DNA of 64,000 bases from Flectonema sp. DT1601 (lineage: Eukaryota; Euglenozoa; Diplonemea; Diplonemida; Diplonemidae). The translations under genes were made by a program, and so were the position numbers. Under the pieces are notes generated by a model. That model made no database searches. It saw only the letters and a list, made by a program, of their open reading frames with translations, and was not told the DNA's origin. The first letter of the stretch is position 1, and every line of letters begins with the position of its first letter. The stretch is taken from positions 248,001 through 312,000 of the forward strand of contig OZ025827.1 of NCBI GenBank assembly GCA_964019425.1, read 5' to 3'. This document shows positions 31,288 to 40,511 of this stretch, one piece after another.

Positions 31288-33589
31288 TCAGAGTACCTAT
31301 GACAATATTGTAATATAAAGAGGGTACATGAAGAGTGACTCACCAAAAGGGGAGAAGACACTCAACAAGTCAAAATAGATGAGGCTTTCTATCAGAAGTA
31401 ATTATTTCCAACTGTTGTGAGGGTAGTCTCATCTGACCATTATTGATCATAGGAAATTAAACCACAATTCATTGATCATCATAGAAAGGGAGAGCAGTAC
31501 GAAGTGATGAGAGAAGGAACAGAACACCAAGTTCACAACAAGAGATCAGAGTAACTATGACAATATTGTATTAAGACCATCATCGTTAACTAAGTATACA
31601 GAAGTTGTCATCATGTCAAAGAAAACACACGAAGAGTGACTCACCAAAAGGGGAGAAGACACTCAACAAATCAAAATAGAAGAGGCTTTCTATCAGAAAT
31701 TATTATTTCCAACTGTTGTGAGGGTAGTCTCATCTGACCATTATTGATCATAGGAAATTAAACCACAATTCATTGATCATCATAGAAAGGGAGAGCAGTA
31801 CGAAGTGATGAGAGAAGGAACAGAACACCAAGTTCACAACAAGAGATCAGAGTAACTATGACAATATTGTATTAAGACCATCATCGTTAACTAAGTATAC
31901 AGAAGTTGTCATCATGTCAAAGAAAACACACGAAGAGTGACTCACCAAAAGGGGAGAAGACACTCAACAAATCAAAATAGATGAGGCTTTCTATCAGAAG
32001 TTATTATTTCCAACTGTTGTGAGGGTAGTCTCATCTGACCATTATTGATCATAGGAAATTAAACCACAATTCATTGATCATCATAGAAAGGGAGAGCAGT
32101 ACGAAGTGTTGAGAGAAGGAACAGAACGCCAAGTTCACAACAAGAGATCAGAGTAACTATGACAATATTGTATTAAGACCATCATCGTTAACTAAGTATA
32201 CAGAAGTTGTCATCATGTCAAAGAAAACACACGAAGAGTGACTCACCAAAAGGGGAGAAGACACTCAACAAATCAAAATAGACGAGGCTTTCTATCAGAA
32301 ATTATTATTTCCAACTGTTGTGAGGGTAGTCTCATCTGACCATTATTGATCATAGGAAATTAAACCACAATTCATTGATCATCATAGAAAGGGAGAGCAG
32401 TACGAAGTGATGAGAGAAGGAACAGAACACCAAGTTCACAACAAGAGATCAGAGTAACTATGACAATATTGTATTAAGACCATCATCGTTAACTAAGTAT
32501 ACAGAAGTTGTCATCATGTCAAAGAAAACACACGAAGAGTGACTCACCAAAAGGGGAGAAGACACTCAACAAATCAAAATAGATGAGGCTTTCTATCAGA
32601 AGTTATTATTTCCAACTGTTGTGAGGGTAGTCTCATCTGACCATTATTGATCATAGGAAATTAAACCACAATTCATTGATCATCATAGAAAGGGAGAGCA
32701 GTACGAAGTGTTGAGAGAAGGAACAGAACGCCAAGTTCACAACAAGAGATCAGAGTAACTATGACAATATTGTATTAAGACCATCATCGTTAACTAAGTA
32801 TACAGAAGTTGTCATCATGTCAAAGAAAACACACGAAGAGTGACTCACCAAAAGGGGAGAAGACACTCAACAAATCAAAATAGATGAGGCTTTCTATCAG
32901 AAGTTATTATTTCCAACTGTTGTGAGGGTAGTCTCATCTGACCATTATTGATCATAGGAAATTAAACCACAATTCATTGATCATCATAGAAAGGGAGAGC
33001 AGTACGAAGTGTTGAGAGAAGGAACAGAACACCAAGTTCACAACAAGAGATCAGAGTAACTATGACAATATTGTATTAAGACCATCATCGTTAACTAAGT
33101 ATACAGAAGTTGTCATCATGTCAAAGAAAACACACGAAGAGTGACTCACCAAAAGGGGAGAAGACACTCAACAAATCAAAATAGAAGAGGCTTTCTATCA
33201 GAAATTATTATTTCCAACTGTTGTGAGGGTAGTCTCATCTGACCATTATTGATCATAGGAAATTAAACCACAATTCATTGATCATCATAGAAAGGGAGAG
33301 CAGTACGAAGTGATGAGAGAAGGAACAGAACACCAAGTTCACAACAAGAGATCAGAGTAACTATGACAATATTGTATTAAGACCATCATCGTTAACTAAG
33401 TATACAGAAGTTGTCATCATGTCAAAGAAAACACACGAAGAGATGACTCACCAAAAGGGGAGAAGACACTCAACAAGTCAAAATAGATGAGGCTTTCTAT
33501 CAGAAATTATTATTTCCAACTGTTGTGAGGGTAGTCTCATCTGACCATTATTGATCATAGGAAATTAAACCACAATTCATTGATCATCA
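31288..33589. repeat. 301-bp satellite array 1, about 7.7 copies
   Basis: The landmark GAGGCTTTCTATCAGA recurs at about 31381, 31682, 31983, 32284, 32585, 32886, 33187 and 33489, giving a period of 301 bp (the last 302). The first unit is partly deleted and the array ends abruptly at TTGATCATCA. Copies differ by a few single-base changes. The unit contains two TTGATCAT sites and no open frame of note. The same unit, in the same orientation, forms array 2 at 60122-62050. Confidence 0.97.
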
Positions 33590-34691
33590 GGAAACAGAAC
33601 AGAACACAATAAGACAACAGGCAACTCATATTTATATGTGTAAGCTGCTTAAATTAGAATAACAGAAGAAGGACGAGTCAATATATTATTAGTGTGTTAA
33701 AGCATCAGTGAGATACGTAGCAGGGATAGATAAAGAAAATGGTAATACCAGCTTTGAGAACATTAAACTACAATAGTTTTATGCTAACTGCTTGTAAAGA
33801 AGTAACATGTCTTTATGAAAATTCGGATCATTAAAAAAAATACAAAAAAAAAAAAAATAATAATAATAATAATAATAATAACAAGAATGTAATGCTACAT
33901 GAAAATCTTTTTATTCACGTTTTTTCTCAGATGTATTCAGGAATAGTAAAAAAACATGATGCGAACAAAACCAAAATTATGGGGTGAGAAAAGAAAAAAA
34001 AAAAAAGGAAAAAAAAAATGCTTTCATTAAAGTAAGAGTATCATATACAATGGTTTTGCCTGTGAACTGACTTAACCTGCTTTAGATGTTTCATGCTTTG
34101 TTAAGTACTAAAATTAAGGTTCCCCATCACATTAAAAAACTAAAATAATAGAACCTAATTTAAAGTTGGAGAATTGAAAAAAAATTATATATAAAAAAAA
34201 AAGAGAAACAGACCAAAACTAAACTAATGTTGTAATCAGGGAAAATAGTCACCAATAAAGTGCCACATTCCAAGAATACCTATAAAAAAGGAGAAAAAAA
34301 TTCTCAACGAATCGATTTTAAGATTTGTTTTAACTTTTCTTCTTTGTTTTATTTTGGTACTCAACGTGCGACCGAAAACCATAAATTAGTGAGAGAGAAG
34401 CTTATCTACCCAACATACCCATAAAAAAGAAATTGTTTAATAAGAGGAAGAAGGGATCAGAGAGCAAAAAAAAAAAGGGATGAATAATATGCTATAAGTA
34501 CTTAACATAAAAAAATAAAATAGAAATATTTTGTAGTACAGTTAATAGCGTCTCATATTAATTCTTCAATCATGTTGGTCAGTAAAATCTAAAGTGCATT
34601 ATTTAAAAAAAATTACGTTGTCTATTTCCCCGTTCGCCAGTAAAACATACAGCGACATTAGTTTAGTGTAAGCGGATATTCCCTTGGTCAG
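33590..34691. other. Spacer with (TAA)n microsatellite
   Basis: No gene is visible. A (TAA)n microsatellite lies at about 33857-33881. The remainder is AT-rich and probably holds the 3' UTR of the methyltransferase-fusion gene. Confidence 0.5.
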
Positions 34692-36440
34692 CTAATGAAC
34701 AATATTTCGTGGCGGCGGTGCCCTTTCCTTGTTTGTTTGAAGAGAACTCATGATTTTATCGGTAGCGGGTGAAATAGCACGAAGTTTGTCTTTGTCTCTG
34801 GGCTTTTTTCCCGGACGTTGTGGCTTCGTATTGGGAAACAGAGTCGGACATGGATCGGACCTGATGCCGACATTCTTCCAAACAGTTTTAAAATTTATAA
34901 AAGTAATAGTTCCATTACCTGAAGGCCTCATTAAATCAGCAATTGTTCTGTCGGGCTTTATACGAGCTCGGCGAGCTATTTTCTCTCGAAGGCGAGGATG
35001 TTCTGCCATGTATCTAGTAACTTCATGCTTCTTTAAAACACCATCTCCAGCAGTGTTTATTACTCTAAACCAAGATCTAGCCCATTCATTACCACAATCT
35101 ATTCCCCTGAATCTACCACGCTCTTCTGCTGGACGAGGTTTCTCTCTGCGTGGTCTCGGAATAGAATCTATCTCAGTAGTTAATGGAGTTTCGTAGTGTA
35201 GTGGTGATTGAACCCGAACACTTTCTAAGTGTCCCATTTGAGTACATGTAAAAACAATCATTAAACACATAAATAACATTTTCAAGGGACTTACTCTAAG
35301 TTTATCGCTATTAAATACAACAGAGTTTTTGTTAGGTTTCATGCGGTACTGTTGGATTCTATCTCTGAAGATTGTTTTATTTTCAGCTATTTTAGAAATT
35401 ACATCAGCACCAATACCGCAACATCCACCAATAAGTTGACAACCTGTATGCTCAGTCCATATCGTTGCATGATCAATAAACTTAGCAGGGTTCAAGTCAA
35501 GGGCTTCCCAGTGAGGGTTTTTAAACGTTCCGTGGTCAGGGTAGACTCCAAGTATAATGTCACTTTTTCCGACTTCTTTCATAGCACTTCTTACAGCTTC
35601 TAAAGTTGCTTTCACAAATGGAAGAGGAGTGTGATGAACATTAATCCCAACTACATTGTCATGTTGTAAGAAAGCTTTAGCTGCGGTATATACGGAAGTT
35701 CCTCCCGCTCCTCCGAGTGTTATCTCTTCACCCGGAACGGTTAGCTTTCGTAAAGCGTCTTCAGTGTGAGGTCCCGACATAGGAAGCGGAACACAGACAG
35801 CTACAAAGACAGGAAGACCAACAGAACAAGCTGCTGAGACAGCGCGGAGGCCATGCTCCAGGTCCCAAATCATTTCCAAGAAGATAAGATCGACACCACC
35901 ATCTCGGAGGAGTTCTGCTTGTCTGCGACAATTTTGAATTTCTTGGTCAGGGTCAGGCCAAGTACCAGAGCAGAACTCCTCACCCGCAGGCATGTTCGGT
36001 GGATGACATGAAAGTGAGCCTGCGACTAACGGCGCGATTGGTTTCTTTGAAACAAATTCTGTTATCACTTCTCTTGCCAGTCGGACTCCTGCTAACGTTG
36101 TTTCAGTTTGTTGTTCATCAGTAAAACCAGCAGCTCTCATTACATTCGGATTAGTTGCATAAGTATTAGAGATTAGAATATCTGCTCCTGCTTCAAGATA
36201 CCTTCGATGTACTGTCTTAACACACTCAGGATGTGTTATGTTACATCTACACGACCATCCCTTAGTGTCCATGGCTTGCAGTCCAGCTTCTTTTTCAATT
36301 TCTGTTCCAGTTCCACCATCAAGAACTAAAATATCATCTCCAAGTTGTTGAATGACTTCCTTCCAGCGATGGTGAGCATTTATTGATCTGTTTGACGGTC
36401 TGCGTGAGCGCCAGTACAGCCCATGCTGATCCCTGCGCAT
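34692..36440 (-). CDS. Homocysteine S-methyltransferase domain fused to membrane segment and EF-hand region
   Basis: Residues about 20-350 of this 582-residue protein are a homocysteine methyltransferase domain: LVLDGGTGTEIEKEAG, ILISNTYATNPNVM, LIFLEMIWDLEH and the zinc-binding GGCC motif (LIGGCCGIGAD). It would move a methyl group from S-methylmethionine or betaine to homocysteine, giving methionine. A hydrophobic stretch (about 386-401, MLFMCLMIVFTCTQMG) follows, then an EF-hand-like pair at about 445-525 with one good loop (NTAGDGVLKKHE) and one poor one. No stop separates the parts. TTACTTATTACAG lies 7 nt before the ATG. An alternative is two overlapping genes, the second starting at the hydrophobic methionine as a signal peptide. 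Confidence 0.85.
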   Translation of the reverse strand: MRRDQHGLYWRSRRPSNRSINAHHRWKEVIQQLGDDILVLDGGTGTEIEKEAGLQAMDTKGWSCRCNITHPECVKTVHRRYLEAGADILISNTYATNPNVMRAAGFTDEQQTETTLAGVRLAREVITEFVSKKPIAPLVAGSLSCHPPNMPAGEEFCSGTWPDPDQEIQNCRRQAELLRDGGVDLIFLEMIWDLEHGLRAVSAACSVGLPVFVAVCVPLPMSGPHTEDALRKLTVPGEEITLGGAGGTSVYTAAKAFLQHDNVVGINVHHTPLPFVKATLEAVRSAMKEVGKSDIILGVYPDHGTFKNPHWEALDLNPAKFIDHATIWTEHTGCQLIGGCCGIGADVISKIAENKTIFRDRIQQYRMKPNKNSVVFNSDKLRVSPLKMLFMCLMIVFTCTQMGHLESVRVQSPLHYETPLTTEIDSIPRPRREKPRPAEERGRFRGIDCGNEWARSWFRVINTAGDGVLKKHEVTRYMAEHPRLREKIARRARIKPDRTIADLMRPSGNGTITFINFKTVWKNVGIRSDPCPTLFPNTKPQRPGKKPRDKDKLRAISPATDKIMSSLQTNKERAPPPRNIVH

Positions 36441-37441
36441 GGTTGCACTGTAATAAGTAAGTATTAATAGGATGGTATAACGTAGCAGAGGAAGAATGAA
36501 GGAATCTGAATCTCACTTTGTGATCTCATGACTGTTTTTGAATTATAAAATAAAAAGATGTCGTCAGTTTATTCAAAGTAATCCAACAAAAAACAACTTC
36601 ACGTATGAAAGAAAAAAAGAAGAAAAAAAAAAAAAAAAAAAAAGAATCGGGGACGGGAGAGGGTTCGTAACACTTGTTTCATTATTTTTTTTATATCTTC
36701 TCGCATTTTTTTTTTTTCTCATTCGTTCACTGCTCGGGCTTCGAATTTGGGTTTTTGCTCGGCAAGTGAGAGAGCATCACCACCGAAAACCTTTGTCTGA
36801 ATTCATGTCTGTGGTCTTGCTGTATAGCTCTGCAGCTGTCAGTCATTTTTGCAACAATTATGTTCATCCTTATTTTTTTTTTTCTTTTCTTTCCGTTTGC
36901 TTTTCGAAGACCATGCTGGGAAGGGCTCGCCCCGTTGTATATAGGTGCAGTTAGGTGGTTTATAAAGGGTTTTTTATTCTTTTTTTTTTTTTTTTCCCCA
37001 ATGTTGCAGCCTCACCTGGGTCACTAAGTGAGGTTGGCTGCATGCCCCCCCGCCTTCTTTACAAAGGTTGCACAAAAAAAAGAAAAAAGCAAAAAAAACA
37101 ACAAAAAAAAAAAAAAATGATGGGGAAAAAAAGAAATAATAACAATGACAAAGAAGAAACAAAAAAAACAAAAAAAAAACTCTCCCCCTAGGCTGGCTGC
37201 TAGAGATAGCCAATGGAGCTGCCAAGCTTATGGATCGAGAATGCATTGTGTTATTTAAATTCTCCCCCTCAAACCAACATGGTTGCCTTATGTAGATGTA
37301 GTGGGCCAATGAAAGAAAAGACGAATAATCAAAACCGGGAGGGACACAACCAAAGAAGCTGAAAGACCCGTCCCTCGGAAGATTGCACAGCAGGCAAGGG
37401 GTTCACGGGGATCAATATTAAAAAAAACGTACTTTTGATGC
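36441..37441. other. 1-kb spacer
   Basis: No gene is visible. It contains long A and T runs, and an imperfect hairpin around 37006-37041 (GCAGCC ... GGCTGC). The right end is the UBC13 3' flank. Confidence 0.45.
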
Positions 37442-38780
37442 CTACTTCTTGCAGGCGTATTTTCTAGTCGCGTCCTTAGCTCTGTTAATAGCCCTCACTT
37501 CATCAGACTTCCACAATTCAGCAGCCTCGTTGTTCAGAGGATCGTCTGGGTTAGGAGCTGAGAGAAGTGCCTGTTTTTTTTTTTTTTTTTTTTATTTCAT
37601 CACATTCCTTACCCCAACACTATTAATACAACAACATACCTGAATGCTGAGAAGCACGGTTCTGATTTGAAGAGCAGGGCTCCACTTATCCTTTAGAATA
37701 TCGAGACAAATACGACCCAATTTATCAACATTTGGGTGATAGATCTGAGTTAAGAATCTAACCTTAGGTGAAACCATAGGGTATTCTTCAGGAAGGAATA
37801 ACTCTAAGTTGAACATTCCTCCCTCATAAGGGGAGGATTGTGGTCCCTGAATGACAACCTTAAAGTGTCTGTTTTTTTTTTTTGTTTTTTTTATATATTT
37901 TATTTAATGAATTAAATATTAATACCAAATTTGGAGGGCGCCTGGTGAAGGTGAAAATCAGCCACAAAATTTTGTAGGGCCAAAATAGGGCGCTGGAGGG
38001 CGCGTAGGGCGCTTTTTTAATTAAATTTAATATAATGCCGAGCTCATTTTGACACACCCCTGCCCTCAGGGTCGAATCGCATCTTATTTGACTTTTCTCC
38101 GGTTCACCCGATCAAATGCGTCTCTGGGATATCAGTTTACTTGCCACCAGTAAACTTCTTTTTTTTCTCACAAGGTACCGTGAAGACCGGCCTATTAACA
38201 GGTTAGCAGGAATGCACTCTCCCTCCTCGAATCCCTCTATATTCGACTCGGTGCATTCTGCGGGCTAATCAGCTCCTGTAGATCTGATGCATCGTCCACT
38301 GAAATGAGTTTCAGCTTCAGGGATTGCAGCAGGCTCCGGAAGCTCTCAAGGAGTGGCCCATTGTTTTTGCCATTGTTGACCGTCGAACCATGACCTGGAG
38401 GTCTCGGGTTCGAACCCCGTGACACCCTTTTTTCTCTTTTTCGAAAGACTTCCAAGCTTGTCAAAAAAAAGATTTTTGGCTTCTGCGTCAAAATACTTGT
38501 GCGTCAGTGTAAGTCCCCGTCAATTTAGCTGTCTTATAGTAATAAAAAAGGGAAAAAAAAGCGCCCTCCAAAATAATATTTATATTAAAAGCGCCCTACA
38601 CGCCCTCCAAATTGTAGGGCACTTCCATCTATGAATTATGATAAAAATATTAACACGACACAATTCATGTCGTAAATAGCATGCATACCTTTGATTGTCT
38701 GAGTAAGGAGTAGCGACAACCCCTGGTGCTGGCTCGTTCTGGAGCTTCTCCGTCTCCTTTCGTATCCTGGTACTGGTCAT
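37442..38780 (-). CDS. UBE2N: Ubiquitin-conjugating enzyme E2 N (Ubc13), three exons
   Basis: Exons are 38689-38780, 37640-37868 and 37442-37570; the introns are 820 nt and 69 nt. The spliced product is 149 residues, close to the family's 152. It begins [20 protein letters not shown], has the E2 core [16 protein letters not shown] and [20 protein letters not shown] with the catalytic cysteine (GRIC), and [20 protein letters not shown]. With a Uev partner, Ubc13 builds Lys63-linked chains for DNA-damage tolerance and signalling. Both introns end in long A tracts followed by CAG (A12 and A20). The first intron contains an inserted repeat. The start is fixed by family length and by AAACCCCGCAG 14 nt upstream. 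Confidence 0.95.
37928..38613. mobile_element. Foldback/MITE-like insertion in UBC13 intron 1
   Basis: The ends carry a 13-bp perfect inverted repeat, AATTTGGAGGGCG (37928-37940) against CGCCCTCCAAATT (38601-38613). A second, 22-bp inverted repeat with one mismatch joins 37995-38016 and 38587-38608. GGAGGGCG and TAGGGCGC motifs recur at both ends. The centre holds a tRNA-like promoter remnant. I found no coding frame and no clear target-site duplication, so the class is unsure; a short DNA-transposon derivative is most likely. Confidence 0.55.
38347..38434 (+). ncRNA. tRNA-derived remnant with internal Pol III promoter boxes
   Basis: A perfect B box, GGTTCGAACCC at 38407-38417, sits in a T-arm-like CGGG/CCCG stem. 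An A-box-like AAGGAGTGG lies about 55 nt earlier, and a T6 terminator follows at about 38428. The acceptor and D arms do not pair, so this is a SINE-like or tRNA pseudogene remnant and not a working tRNA. Confidence 0.5.
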
Positions 38781-38904
38781 ATTGTTACTTTGTGCTGCGG
38801 GGTTTAAGTAGAGTAGTTTAACATCTAAGGGGTAATTTGATACTGTATTTTCAAGCTCAAAAGGAACAACAATTTCTCCTAAGGAGGGAAATCTGATTTC
38901 AGTC

Positions 38905-38940
<36 letters not shown>

Positions 38941-39310
38941 CACCTGTAATAAGCCACTAGTATTAAAATACAATTCCAACATCAGAAAAATTAAATAAAC
39001 GACCGACCGACTCGTATGGTAAAATACAAATTCTTTTTTTTTTTTTTTTTTTTTCCTTTTGTTTTCTTCATTCTGTAAATTTTTTTTTTGCATCTCCCTT
39101 GTTCTTAGGTACCAACGATTCATTGCCAAAAGTTAAAAAAATTTAATAAGAATTATAAGGAAAAAAAAAAAAAAAAAAAAGAACGAAAAAAAAAAAAGAA
39201 AAAAAAACTAAACAAGTATTGTGATATCAGTATTTTTTTTAATGAAAAAAAAATCTGAAATCAGAAGAATTGTGGATGCGGATCCTTAATACAAGAATTT
39301 TACGACTTGC

Positions 39311-39388
39311 ACGCACACAGATGAGACGTGCCTGGTACCCGCTCATCTCATAGTAGCGGACTACACTGTCATTAAACTCTGTGTGCGT
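39311..39388. ncRNA. Candidate structured RNA with an 11-bp closing stem
   Basis: ACGCACACAGA (39311-39321) pairs perfectly with TCTGTGTGCGT (39378-39388). Inside, GATGAG (about 39320) can pair with CTCATC (about 39342), and GTAG/CTAC closes a CGGA loop at 39353-39364, which gives a three-way-junction shape. I cannot match it to a known RNA family, and the strand is undetermined. Confidence 0.4.
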
Positions 39389-39963
39389 CTTTTTCTTAAG
39401 TCTATTACAATTAAAAAAAAACGAATAAAATAAAATAAAAAATTATAGAAATAAAAAAAGACAAACATCAAACACGTAGAACAATTACGCAAATACTTAC
39501 TAATATAGAAAACTTGGAGAGAAAAGAAAAAAAGAAAAAAAAAGGGAATCTAAAATAGAAAAATTTTGAACTGCCTGATTTCTCTTAACAGCCTTGTCAA
39601 TCACAGCCACCTTTATTTTTTATTATTTTTTTATTAATTTCATGGCAGTTGATGAGGACAATAATTTACAGAAAAGAAAAAAACGAGAGGAGGGAGGGGG
39701 TGATGAATTGATAATTCCTCTGAGCTCACGCAGAAGAATTGGTCCCAGCGTAGAACAAAACCGGAGGACCACGTGAACATAGCTCTTTATTACTCTCACA
39801 CACACATATTAGGGGGAGGGATCATAGAGGGCGCAACTAAAAAGCAAGAAGGCAGTGAATTAATTACACTAACAAGCGTTGTAGTATTTCATTTAAAAAG
39901 ACTTGGCTTTAACCAAACAACACAAGAATAATCGTATGACCTTAATCAACAGTATACTTTCGA

Positions 39964-40062
39964 TTGTTTGTACACGTAACAGTGAACCAACCGAGAAAGC
40001 TAAAGGAGGTTTACGTGTGCTGCCAACATTCTTTTTTTCGTTCTTACAATACTTGTTAAATG
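39964..40062. repeat. Conserved intergenic element, copy 2
   Basis: Core 39996-40062 is the partner of 15743-15807. The shared flank includes TTTGTACACG and GTGAACC to the left. An A run follows both copies. Beyond these limits the two loci are unrelated. Confidence 0.8.
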
Positions 40063-40511
40063 AAAAAAAAAAGAAAACTAAATTGCTGTAGTACACAGCG
40101 GGATTTCTGCGAGAGAAAAAATTCTTCAGCACTGGCGGCGTCTGACTCTGGAAGGGACTAATTAAATAAATAAATATCAACAAAAAAAATTTAAAAAGCA
40201 TAACATAATTAGCAACACAGGTCGAGGATATCATTTTTGGTAGTATCATTTTGAGAGAACCCGCAATCCGTGCGAAGGTGTCGTTCACAACATGTCTCAT
40301 ACAAAAAGGTTATTCAGGTATTTTTTTTAAAAAAAAAAAAAAAAGAACAAAATAATAAATCGAAGCGATCCTACCAACATGATTAGGAACTCAACTTAAT
40401 TGGCTAACTGACCTTCACATACAAAAATCAAAAATCAAAAAAACACACATAAAGAATCTATTTAATAACAAGACCGAGCAGGCTATACAAACAATCTACC
40501 GTCGACTAGCA

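Larger units (their letters stand above)
38781..40511. other. 1.7-kb spacer with structured elements
   Basis: No coding gene is visible. It contains the UBC13 acceptor, several 20-nt homopolymers, a strong multi-stem sequence at 39311-39388 and the second copy of the conserved intergenic element at 39964-40062. Confidence 0.5.

Noticed and set aside
31288-33589. Spliced-leader RNA gene array in the 301-bp satellite
   Set aside because: Tandem layout is suggestive, and AACTATGACAATATTG-TATTAAG faintly recalls a leader/intron border, but there is no GT donor after a 39-nt-type exon, no Sm-like site in place and no T-run terminator.
36985-37060. Hairpin GCAGCC ... GGCTGC as a terminator or ncRNA
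   Set aside because: The stem has alternatives of similar strength and no second copy, so it does not stand above background.
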